From contig CAYLPT010000176.1 of NCBI GenBank assembly GCA_964385645.1, positions 1 to 8,195 of the forward strand: DNA of 8,195 bases. Direction: 5' to 3'. The stretch is from CAYLPT01 sp964385645. GTDB taxonomy: Bacteria > Armatimonadota > Hebobacteria > Hebobacterales > Hebobacteraceae. Shown in pieces: positions 1-5,648 of the stretch. Position numbers and translations under genes: made by a program. The notes under the pieces are model-generated. The model saw nothing but the letters and a program-made list of their open reading frames with translations, made no database searches and was not told the origin of the DNA. Numbering within the stretch: the stretch's first letter is position 1; each line of letters begins with the position of its first letter.

Positions 1-2
1 GG

Positions 3-269
3 CTGTGGGGGTTGGCGGTGCTGATAGTGCTGGCCGGGCTGCTGCGCAACGTGCTGCTGGTGGACTGGCGCATGGGCACCAGCGGGGGACGCTATCTGGT
101 GGCAACGCTGCCCATGTTGGGGCTAGCGGCGGCGCGGGGGCTGAGCTTGCTCGGGGGAGATGGCCGGGCCGGAAGGGCGCTGCTGGCTGGGGTGTCGCTG
201 GCCCTGCTGGCGGTGAACGTGTACGCGATCCGCGCGACGGCGCTGGCCTACGGAACGCTGGGGTGGTGA
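3..269 (+). CDS. C-terminal fragment of a multi-spanning membrane protein, possibly a GT-C type glycosyltransferase
   Basis: This frame is open from the left edge and stops at TGA 267-269, so only the last 88 or so residues are present. The visible part has three hydrophobic stretches separated by short basic loops: one beginning LWGLAVLIVLAGLL, one around LVATLPMLGLAAARGL, and a last one ALLAGVSLALLAVNVYAI just before the end. The segment GGRYLVATLPML resembles the 'RYLLPALP' region near the C-terminus of GT-C (ArnT/PMT-like) glycosyltransferases, which move sugars from polyprenyl-phosphate donors outside the inner membrane. That link rests on pattern memory only. An unrelated polytopic membrane protein is equally possible. 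The gene lies on the strand opposite to nearly everything else in the window. Confidence 0.6.
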   Translation: MWGLAVLIVLAGLLRNVLLVDWRMGTSGGRYLVATLPMLGLAAARGLSLLGGDGRAGRALLAGVSLALLAVNVYAIRATALAYGTLGW

Positions 270-348
270 GCCCCGGGCTAGCTACGGCCGTCCCCGGGTG
301 AACGCTTCCGCCCCGTAGTGCGTATACAGGAGGGAAGCGTGCGGGGAG

Positions 349-669
349 ATGGAGACGGCCATGCAAGCGATGACGGCGGACCGGGAGATGTTGGGGCTGG
401 AGGAGCTCGGTGTCGGCGCGCCGGACCCGGCGGGCTGGGCCGGTGCTTGCGACCCACTGGAGGCTGCGGTCGGCGGCGAGCCGGCCGGCTGCGGACGGCG
501 TGCGGCGGCCGAGCTCCTGGCGCAAGAGGCGCAGGCCCGGGCCGACCGCTACCTGGCCATGGCCGAGAGGGAGGCGCGGCTGCTGCGGGCTAGCTCGCTG
601 CGGCGGCGGACCGGCTGGACGAGGGGGGCGCTCGGACGGACCGTGACGCCTCGGGGCGGACCGAGGTGA
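349..669 (+). CDS. Small hypothetical protein, Ala/Arg/Glu-rich
   Basis: I do not recognise this product of 106 residues. Nearly nine codons in ten end in G or C and the amino-acid mix is sensible, which favours real coding. The middle (about residues 52-85) is a charged, Ala/Glu/Arg-rich stretch likely to form one long helix, and the C-terminal 20 residues are very basic. There is no signal peptide or membrane segment. The start is uncertain. ATG 349 is directly abutted by GGGGAG, while ATG 361 has GGAG at 351-354 with normal spacing and may be the true start, giving 102 residues. The stop is only 8 bp from the 3' end of the convergent tRNA gene. A spurious frame in GC-rich DNA cannot be excluded. 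Confidence 0.5.
   Translation: METAMQAMTADREMLGLEELGVGAPDPAGWAGACDPLEAAVGGEPAGCGRRAAAELLAQEAQARADRYLAMAEREARLLRASSLRRRTGWTRGALGRTVTPRGGPR
649..666 (-). terminator. Weak stem-loop just downstream of the tRNA
   Basis: CCTCGG at 649-654 and CCGAGG at 661-666 form a 6-bp stem with a 6-nt loop, 11 nt beyond the tRNA 3' end on the minus strand. No T-run follows, so termination would be inefficient. The stem lies inside the last codons of the convergent small gene and could be chance in DNA this GC-rich. Confidence 0.2.
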
Positions 670-677
670 GCCGCGAC

Positions 678-752
678 TCGGGGCGGGCGGATTCGAACCG
701 CCGACCTCCTGCGCCCAAGGCAGGCGCGCTGGCCAAGCTGCGCTACGCCCCG
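678..752 (-). tRNA. tRNA-Pro(UGG)
   Basis: Read on the minus strand, this is a 75-nt cloverleaf. The acceptor stem is perfectly paired over 7 bp, CGGGGCG with CGCCCCG. T8 and A9 are followed by a D-arm starting GCGC. The anticodon stem CCTGC/GCAGG encloses the loop CTTGGGC, whose anticodon TGG reads proline CCN codons. The T-arm is GGCGG-TTCGAAT-CCGCC. The discriminator is A, and CCA is not encoded (GTC follows), so CCA must be added by a nucleotidyltransferase. C1:G72 and A73 are typical of bacterial tRNA-Pro. The gene lies about 58 bp beyond the rdgB stop on the same strand and has its own promoter. Confidence 0.97.
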
Positions 753-761
753 ACGAGGGCC

Positions 762-791
762 AGTATAGCGCCCCCGCGCGGGGGGCGTCAA
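762..791 (-). promoter_or_regulatory. Sigma70-like promoter of the tRNA-Pro gene
   Basis: On the minus strand, TTGACG (786-791) and TATACT (762-767) are separated by 18 bp; each matches its consensus at five of six bases. The -10 box ends 9 bp before the tRNA 5' nucleotide, so transcription should start only about 2-3 nt upstream of the mature tRNA. An A/T-bearing hexamer in such GC-rich sequence, placed exactly in front of a stable RNA gene, is unlikely to be chance. Confidence 0.72.
769..787 (-). terminator. GC-rich hairpin after rdgB, inside the tRNA promoter spacer
   Basis: CGCCCCC (769-775) and GGGGGCG (781-787) form a perfect 7-bp stem with a 5-nt loop, about 23 bp past the rdgB stop. 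There is no U-tract, so it is at best a weak intrinsic terminator. The stem lies almost wholly in the -35/-10 spacer of the tRNA promoter, so it may separate the operon from the tRNA unit. Confidence 0.3.
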
Positions 792-809
792 CCGGTTGAG
801 GGCGACCCG

Positions 810-1448
810 CTAGGGGCCAGCCGGGTCGTCGGCGGGCTGACGCTTCAGGTGTTCGCGGATGGCGCGGGCGAGCAGGCGGAAGGCGCGGCCGCGATGGCTG
901 ATTGCGTGCTTCTCGGCCGGTGAGAGCTGGGCCATGGTGCGCCGGCGGCCCTGGGGGATGAAGACGGGGTCGTAACCGAAGCCGCCGGCGCCGGCCGGGC
1001 GCTCGGCGATGCGGCCGTCACAGGCCCCCTCGGCGAGCAGGGTGGCTCCCCCGGGCTCCGCGTACGCGGCGGCGCAGCGGAAGCGAGCGCGGCGGCGGTG
1101 AGCGGGCACGCCGCGCAACTCGGCGAGGAGCTTTTGGCAGCGCTGCTCGTCGCTGGCGCCCTCGCCCGCGTAGCGCGCCGAGTATACGCCGGGTCGTCCC
1201 CCGAGCGCCTCCACCTCCAGGCCGGAGTCGTCCGCGAGGGCGGCCAGTCCCGTGGCCTGGGCGGTGTGGCGGGCCTTGGCCGCGGCGTTCTCGGCGAAGG
1301 TGAGGCCGACCTCGGGCGGCAGGCTGACCCCGGGGAAGTCGCCCAGGCTGAGCGCCTCGACGGGGAGGTCCTCGGCGGCCAGAAGCTCGGCGATCTCCCG
1401 GGCCTTGGCGCGGTTGTGCGTGGCTACCACCAGCAGCCGGCGGCTCAC
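810..1448 (-). CDS. rdgB: XTP/dITP diphosphatase (non-canonical purine NTP pyrophosphatase, RdgB/HAM1 family)
   Basis: The enzyme hydrolyses ITP, dITP and XTP to the monophosphate and PPi, keeping deaminated purines out of nucleic acids in the cytoplasm. The 212-residue product carries the family landmarks in order: the N-terminal nucleotide loop ATHNRAK (9-15), TFAENAAAKAR (50-60), the metal/catalytic ADDSGL (72-77), GGRPGVYSARYAG (83-95), base-recognition GFGYDPVF (156-163) and SHRGRAF (184-190). Length fits the usual 190-210 residues plus a short polar tail. The start is GTG at 1448-1446, overlapping the rph stop as GTGA, so translation is probably coupled. rph-rdgB pairs are a common bacterial arrangement. 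The short C-terminal tail after residue 200 shows no motif. Family assignment is near certain. Confidence 0.95.
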   Translation of the reverse strand: MSRRLLVVATHNRAKAREIAELLAAEDLPVEALSLGDFPGVSLPPEVGLTFAENAAAKARHTAQATGLAALADDSGLEVEALGGRPGVYSARYAGEGASDEQRCQKLLAELRGVPAHRRRARFRCAAAYAEPGGATLLAEGACDGRIAERPAGAGGFGYDPVFIPQGRRRTMAQLSPAEKHAISHRGRAFRLLARAIREHLKRQPADDPAGP

Positions 1449-2167
1449 TGCCCAGCCTGCTCCAGGGCTGCGCGCTGGGCGGCGATGAGCTGCTTGATGC
1501 CGACCTCGGCGAGGGCGAGCAGCGCGTCGAGCCGGTCCTTGCCGAAGGGCATGCCCTCGGCGGTGCCCTGGAGCTCCACGAACTTGCCGGCCCCGGTCAT
1601 AACCACGTTCATGTCCACGGAGGCGACGGTGTCCTCAGCATAGGCGAGGTCGAGCATGGGCTCGCCGGAGACGACGCCGACGCTGACCCCGGCGACGTAG
1701 TCGAACAGGGGCAGCGCGCGGAGGACGCCGGAGGCCTGGAGGTGCTGGAGCGCCTCTCGCAGGGCGACATAGGCGCCGGTGACGGCGGCGCTGCGGGTGC
1801 CGCCGTCGGCCTGGATGACATCGCAGTCGAGGACGATAGTGCGCTCGCCAAGGGCGTCGAGGTCCACGACCGCGCGGAGGGAGCGGCCGACGAGGCGCTG
1901 GATCTCGGCGGTGCGGCCGCTGGCCTGCAGGCGGGCGCGGGGGGTGCGCTCGGCGCCGGCGCGCGGCAGCATGCCGTATTCGGCGGTGACCCAGCCGCGC
2001 TGGGCGCCGGCGAGGAAACGGGGGACCTCGTTGAGGACGGAGGCGGTGCAGATCAGTACGGTATCGCCGAGCTCGATGAGGCAGGAGCCCTCGGCGTGCT
2101 TGTTGTAGCCGGTCGCCATGGAGACCGGGCGGAGTTCGTCCGGCGAGCGGCCGTCTGGCCTGGGCAT
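1445..2167 (-). CDS. rph: Ribonuclease PH
   Basis: This phosphorolytic 3'-5' exoribonuclease trims nucleotides beyond the CCA end of tRNA precursors and acts as a hexameric ring in the cytoplasm. The 240 residues match the family length. Visible motifs are the N-terminal RPDGRSPDELRPV, the RNA-contact region GWVTAEYGMLPRA (58-70), RLVGRSLRAVVDL (91-103), the phosphate-binding GGTRSAAVTG (122-131), and the acidic LDLAYAEDTVASVDMNVVMTG block, in which D179 and D185 fit the catalytic metal-binding pair. ATG 2167-2165 places the family's N-terminal motif at the start; the ribosome-binding site in front of it is poor (GAGAGAG). The gene begins 30 bp after the phosphofructokinase stop and overlaps rdgB by 4 bp. 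Here the local tRNA lacks an encoded CCA, so its 3' end needs trimming and CCA addition. Confidence 0.96.
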   Translation of the reverse strand: MPRPDGRSPDELRPVSMATGYNKHAEGSCLIELGDTVLICTASVLNEVPRFLAGAQRGWVTAEYGMLPRAGAERTPRARLQASGRTAEIQRLVGRSLRAVVDLDALGERTIVLDCDVIQADGGTRSAAVTGAYVALREALQHLQASGVLRALPLFDYVAGVSVGVVSGEPMLDLAYAEDTVASVDMNVVMTGAGKFVELQGTAEGMPFGKDRLDALLALAEVGIKQLIAAQRAALEQAGQ

Positions 2168-2197
2168 GGGGGCGCTCTCTCTGGCAGGGGGATGGGT

Positions 2198-3403
2198 TCA
2201 GCGGGACACGGGCGCCATCCGGAGCCGGGCGTAGCGGGGGAGCGGCGCGCCGATGAGGGGCCGGGCGTACTCGATGAAGGCCGGGGTGACGTCCCGGCCG
2301 TGGTCGGCGATGAACTCATCGGGCAGGGGGCGCTCGGCGTTGGCGACGGCCTCGAGCGGGGCGAGGCCGGGCTGGCAGCGGTAGGGCTCGCGGCTGACCC
2401 GCTCGAGGGTGACCATTTGGTCGCTCACTCCCTCGCAGGCGCGGGCGACGGCGGCGGCGCCGACCATCTCGGCCTCGGCCACGTCCACCTCGGACTGGGC
2501 GAGCCCGAAGACGCGCTGGATGGTGCCAGCCTTGTCGAAGCGGGCCTTGAGGCCCAACCCCTCCACGATGAGGCCCACCAGGTAGTCGGCGACGCCGCCC
2601 AGCTGGCGGTGGCCGAAGGCGTCGGTGCCGAGGGGGTGCTGGAAGGAGACGAGGATGTTGCCCTCGGCGTCCCGGAGCCCCTCGGAGGCGACGACGACGC
2701 AGCCGCGGCCTGTGTCCACCTGGTGCTTGACGGCGCGCAGGAACTCCTCCGGGTCGAAGGGGCGCTCGGGGAGCAGGATGAGGTGGGGCGGGTCGCCGGG
2801 CTGCTCGCGAGCGAGGGCGGTGGCGGCGGCGATCCAGCCGGTGTTGCGACCCATGGTCTCGACGATCTTCACCGGGTCCACGGAGTACATGGCTGCGCTG
2901 TCGAGGGCGGCGTCGCGGGTGGCGAGGGCGTTGAAGCGGGCGACGCTGCCGTAGCCGGGGCAGTGGTCGGTGTAGGCGAGGTCGTTGTCCACGGTCTTGG
3001 GCACGCCGACGACGCGCATGTCCCAGCTCTCCTCCGCGGCGCGGGCGGCGATGCGGTGGGAGGTGTCGGCGGAGTCGTTGCCGCCGATGTAGCAGAGGTA
3101 GCGGATGTCGTGCTGCCGCAGGAGATCGAGCAGGCGGGGGTAGTCGTCGTCGGAGAGCTTCTTTCGGCAGGAGCCGAGGGCGGCGGAGGGGGTGTGGGGC
3201 AGGAGGGCGAGGGCCTCCTCGTCCTCCTGTGAGAGGTCCGCGATGCGGCCCTGGAGCAGCCCCTCGATGCCGTTGGCCATGCCGTAGAGGCCGGTGATCT
3301 CGGGGTGGCGGCGGGCCTCGCGGATGACGCCGGCGAGGCTGGCGTTGATGACGGCGGTGGGGCCGCCGGATTGGCCGACGAGCAGGTTTCCCTTGAGCGG
3401 CAT
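2198..3403 (-). CDS. PFK-family 6-phosphofructokinase, probably PPi-dependent
   Basis: This enzyme family phosphorylates fructose-6-phosphate to fructose-1,6-bisphosphate; the PPi-dependent form is reversible. The 401-residue protein has the donor loop QSGGPTAVIN (11-20), GGNDS (107-111), PKTVDND (135-141, with D139 as the likely base), sugar-binding MGRNTGW (174-180), SEG (220-222) and a GHRQLGG segment. In ATP enzymes the equivalents are GGDGS and PGTIDND. Asp110 in place of Gly and Lys136 in place of Gly are the classic PPi signature. Asn109, where most members have Asp, is less usual. The start chosen is ATG 3403, which has AGGAG at good spacing; the frame runs 46 codons further upstream, but that part is low-complexity and lies inside the preceding gene. 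It starts 25 bp after the Cgl0159-like gene. A related sugar-phosphate substrate is possible. Confidence 0.9.
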   Translation of the reverse strand: MPLKGNLLVGQSGGPTAVINASLAGVIREARRHPEITGLYGMANGIEGLLQGRIADLSQEDEEALALLPHTPSAALGSCRKKLSDDDYPRLLDLLRQHDIRYLCYIGGNDSADTSHRIAARAAEESWDMRVVGVPKTVDNDLAYTDHCPGYGSVARFNALATRDAALDSAAMYSVDPVKIVETMGRNTGWIAAATALAREQPGDPPHLILLPERPFDPEEFLRAVKHQVDTGRGCVVVASEGLRDAEGNILVSFQHPLGTDAFGHRQLGGVADYLVGLIVEGLGLKARFDKAGTIQRVFGLAQSEVDVAEAEMVGAAAVARACEGVSDQMVTLERVSREPYRCQPGLAPLEAVANAERPLPDEFIADHGRDVTPAFIEYARPLIGAPLPRYARLRMAPVSR

Positions 3404-3428
3404 CTCACACTCCTGGTTGCGGCCGCCC

Positions 3429-4475
3429 TCAGCGGGTGAGCCAGCGGGTGAGGGCGTCGAAGCTCTGGTTGCGGCTGGCCATGAGGCGGTCCACCGCGCC
3501 CTCGGCCTCCCGTCCCTCGCGGATGACGACGTTGACGGCAAGGCCCACCGCGAGGGGATCGTCGTCGCCGGGGAAGAGGACGCTGCGGCCGACGAGGGCG
3601 CCGCGGACGTTCTGGCGAGCGCGGACGGCGTCGGCGAACTGGGTCAACATGGGGGTGGGGTCGTCGGGCGAGCCGCCGGCGACGACGACGAGGGGGAGGC
3701 TGGTGCTGCGGGCCACGCGGTCGAAGCCCTCGCAGTAGGGGACCTCGAGCCAGAGGCCGCGGGAGGAGTCGCCGAGGGCGGAGGCGACGCCGATGACGCG
3801 GACGATGTCGGCGACGGTGCGCCGCAGGCGCAGCCGGCCTTCGGCCTTGGCGACGGGCACGGGCTCGACGAAGATGTGGAGGGCGCGCTCGTTGCAGCCG
3901 GTGACGGCGCGGGCGCAGTACTCGAGGGTGCGGTTGCTGAGCTCGGGCTCCTCGGGGCAGATGCGGACGACGACCTTGCCGGCGTCGAGGTTGAGGTCCT
4001 CCAGGGACTCGGGGGTGAAGCAGGTGAGCCGGTCGTCGTTCTCCCACACCGAGCCGGCGAGGCCGGAGCGGTTCATGGAGCCAATCAGCACCCGGTTGTC
4101 GAGGAAGGAGGGGCCCCCCGCCTCGCGGACGAGGGCGTTGACGATGAGCAGGTCCTCGATGACGTCAGTGGTGGCGATGACGCCGTCCACGCCCGGGGAG
4201 GTGAGGATGCGCAGGATGCGGCCCAGGTACTGGTGGCGGTCACCCATGGCGATGGGGTTCTCGCCCACCGCGGTGAGCATGCGGGCGGGATGGTCGCCAG
4301 CGACGAGCACGAGCCGGCCGTCGGTGGCCAGGTTGGCGCGGCGCTTTCTGCGGGCGGCCTCCTGGAGGATGAGCTGGGGCCGGCGGATGCGGACGTCGGT
4401 GATGCGGTCAAAGACCGACATCGGGAAGAACGATGTCAGCTCGAACACGTAGTCCTCGAGGCTATAGGATATCAT
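3429..4475 (-). CDS. Cgl0159-like (beta/alpha)8-barrel protein, DeoC/LsrF aldolase relative
   Basis: The 348-residue product reads as a TIM barrel of the Cgl0159 type, a family found in actinobacterial myo-inositol clusters and suspected of aldolase action on the phosphorylated 2-deoxy-5-keto-gluconate intermediate. Segments that fit my memory of the family are VAGDHPAR (58-65), VGENPIAMGDRHQYLGRI (70-87), GVDGVIATTD (95-104), DNRVLIGSMNRSGLAGSVWENDDR (126-149), GKVVVRI, the strand-5 FVEPVP (202-207), LWLEVP (241-246), LVVVAGG, and the phosphate-site VRGALVGRSVLFP. Glu244 sits where relatives have Lys (WLKLP), the probable Schiff-base position, so class I aldolase chemistry may be lost or altered. 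ATG 4475 overlaps the dehydrogenase stop as ATGA, with GGAGG about 9 nt upstream, implying coupled translation. Fold: confident. Reaction: unknown. Confidence 0.8.
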   Translation of the reverse strand: MISYSLEDYVFELTSFFPMSVFDRITDVRIRRPQLILQEAARRKRRANLATDGRLVLVAGDHPARMLTAVGENPIAMGDRHQYLGRILRILTSPGVDGVIATTDVIEDLLIVNALVREAGGPSFLDNRVLIGSMNRSGLAGSVWENDDRLTCFTPESLEDLNLDAGKVVVRICPEEPELSNRTLEYCARAVTGCNERALHIFVEPVPVAKAEGRLRLRRTVADIVRVIGVASALGDSSRGLWLEVPYCEGFDRVARSTSLPLVVVAGGSPDDPTPMLTQFADAVRARQNVRGALVGRSVLFPGDDDPLAVGLAVNVVIREGREAEGAVDRLMASRNQSFDALTRWLTR

Positions 4476-5449
4476 GCAGTGAGCACCTCCGGGTTCACAG
4501 GGTGGGGCGGGCGCTGCCCGCTGAGGACGGCGAGGATGTTCTGGGCCGCCATGGTCGCCATGCGGGTGCGGGTGGCGACGGTGGCGGAGCCGATATGGGG
4601 GAGCAAGACGACGTTGTCGAGCGCCACGAGGGGGTGGTCGGCGGCGATGGGCTCGGGGTCGAAGACGTCGAGGCCGGCGTAGAGGAGGCGTTTCTCGCGC
4701 AGGGCAGCGACGAGCGCGGCCTCGTCCACCACTGGGCCGCGGGAGGTGTTGATGAGCACCGCAGTGGGCTTCATGAGGGCGAGCTGGCGGGGGCCGATGA
4801 GGTGTCGGGTATCGTCGGTGAGGGGGGTGTGCAGGGTGACGAAGTCGCTCTCCCGCAGGAGCTCGTCGAGAGGGACGCAGCGGGCCCCGAGCTCGGCCTC
4901 GACCTCGGGCTGCCGCGTCGGGTCGCTGTAGAGCAGGCGCATCTCGAAGCCGCGGGCGCGGCGGGCGACGGCGCGGCCGATGCGGCCGAGCCCGACGATG
5001 CCGAGGGTGGCGCCGTAGACGTCCTGCCCCAGCAGGAGCTGGGGGGACCAACTGCGCCAGCGGCCGGCGCGCAGGAAGCGGTCGGCCTCGGCGATGCGGC
5101 GGGCGGCGGCCAGGAGGAGGGCCCAGGCGAGGTCGGCGGTGGTCTCGGTGAGGACGCCCGGGGTGTTGCAGACGACGATTCCGCGGGCGGTGGCGGCGGC
5201 GAGGTCAACGTTGTCGTGGCCCACTGCGCAGTTGCTGATGACGCGGAGTCGGGGGCCGGCGGAGATGACCTCTTCGTCAATGCGGTCGGTGAGCAGGCAC
5301 AGGAGCGCGTCGGCGCGGCCCGCCTCCCGCACCAGGACCTCGTGCGGCGGGGGCGCGTCTGGGTCGGGCCAGAGCGCGACCTCGGCGCTCGCGCGGAGCA
5401 TGGCGAGCGCCTCATCGGCGATTGGGCGCGTAACGTACACTCTCCCCAC
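4472..5449 (-). CDS. D-2-hydroxyacid dehydrogenase (glyoxylate/hydroxypyruvate reductase-like)
   Basis: The 325-residue enzyme belongs to the D-isomer specific 2-hydroxyacid dehydrogenases, which interconvert 2-keto acids and D-2-hydroxyacids with NAD(P)H. Visible are SNCAVGHDNVD (72-82), the Rossmann loop GLGRIG (153-158), Asp176 after the second strand (favouring NAD over NADP), the substrate-binding Arg237 in NTSRGPVVDE, Glu266 in DVFDPEP, and the catalytic His285 in LPHIGSAT. Length and motifs best fit the GhrB/GyaR glyoxylate/hydroxypyruvate reductases. There is no C-terminal ACT domain, so a SerA biosynthetic role is less likely. The start is GTG at 5449 with only a weak AGGCAG upstream; GTG 5442 is an alternative. 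It is translationally coupled to the Cgl0159-like gene. In this context it probably handles a keto or hydroxy acid made by the pathway; the exact substrate cannot be read. Confidence 0.9.
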   Translation of the reverse strand: MGRVYVTRPIADEALAMLRASAEVALWPDPDAPPPHEVLVREAGRADALLCLLTDRIDEEVISAGPRLRVISNCAVGHDNVDLAAATARGIVVCNTPGVLTETTADLAWALLLAAARRIAEADRFLRAGRWRSWSPQLLLGQDVYGATLGIVGLGRIGRAVARRARGFEMRLLYSDPTRQPEVEAELGARCVPLDELLRESDFVTLHTPLTDDTRHLIGPRQLALMKPTAVLINTSRGPVVDEAALVAALREKRLLYAGLDVFDPEPIAADHPLVALDNVVLLPHIGSATVATRTRMATMAAQNILAVLSGQRPPHPVNPEVLTA

Positions 5450-5648
5450 TGCTGGCTGCCTCGCGGCGGTGCTGCGAGAAGGCGCCGGCCCGCAGAAGCT
5501 TCGGCCGGCCCGAGAGACCCGGCGTCCCCGCCGCCCCGCCCGTTGCGGGGGCCGACCGTGTCAGCTTCGGCGGCGCAGGTGCGAAGTCCTCGCGCGCCAG
5601 GCCCACGGGGCCCGCTCTGTGTCGCGGTCTGGTCGCAGCGCGGTCGAG
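5450..5648 (-). other. Intergenic gap with four stem-loops, no gene seen
   Basis: These 199 bp separate the isomerase-like gene from the dehydrogenase; no credible coding frame lies within. Four inverted repeats could form hairpins: GGCCC/GGGCC at 5600-5612; a nested pair at 5572-5598 (GGCGC/GCGCC around GCGA/TCGC); CCCCGC/GCGGGG at 5534-5550; and GCCGGCC/GGCCGGC at 5484-5509 with a loop holding AAGCTT. No run of Ts follows any of them and no sigma70-like promoter was found, so the downstream genes may depend on read-through from 7417-7445 or on a promoter type I cannot see. It matches no riboswitch class I know. Confidence 0.4.

Noticed and set aside
270..302. Pair of CCCGGG palindromes after the membrane protein gene as a terminator
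   Set aside because: The stem is only 6 bp with a 15-nt loop and no T-tract, and CCCGGG is self-complementary, so pairing between copies means little.
328..593. GTG at 339 preceded by a strong AGGAGGG, opening a different frame to 593
   Set aside because: The ribosome-binding site is good, but the product is almost only Gly, Arg, Ala and Pro. The frame starting at 349 has far better codon use. The AGGAGGG may still help that gene.
1742..3232. Long plus-strand open frame (496 codons) opposite rph and the PFK gene
   Set aside because: It is antisense to two clear genes and its product is a low-complexity Gly/Ala/Val/Asp-rich string. Long antisense frames are expected where third positions are nearly all G or C.
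3404..3541. 46-codon N-terminal extension of the PFK gene
   Set aside because: It is Ser/Arg/Pro/Ala-rich, overlaps the end of the Cgl0159-like gene, and the internal ATG 3403 has AGGAG and starts right at the family's N-terminal motif.
3294..4682. Plus-strand open frame of 462 codons opposite the PFK and Cgl0159-like genes
   Set aside because: The composition is Gly/Ala/Asp/Val-rich with no motif, and it mirrors the coding strand of recognised enzymes.
5412..5606. 64-codon minus-strand frame in the 199-bp gap
   Set aside because: It overlaps the dehydrogenase start, and its product looks like random translation of GC-rich DNA with no recognisable motif.
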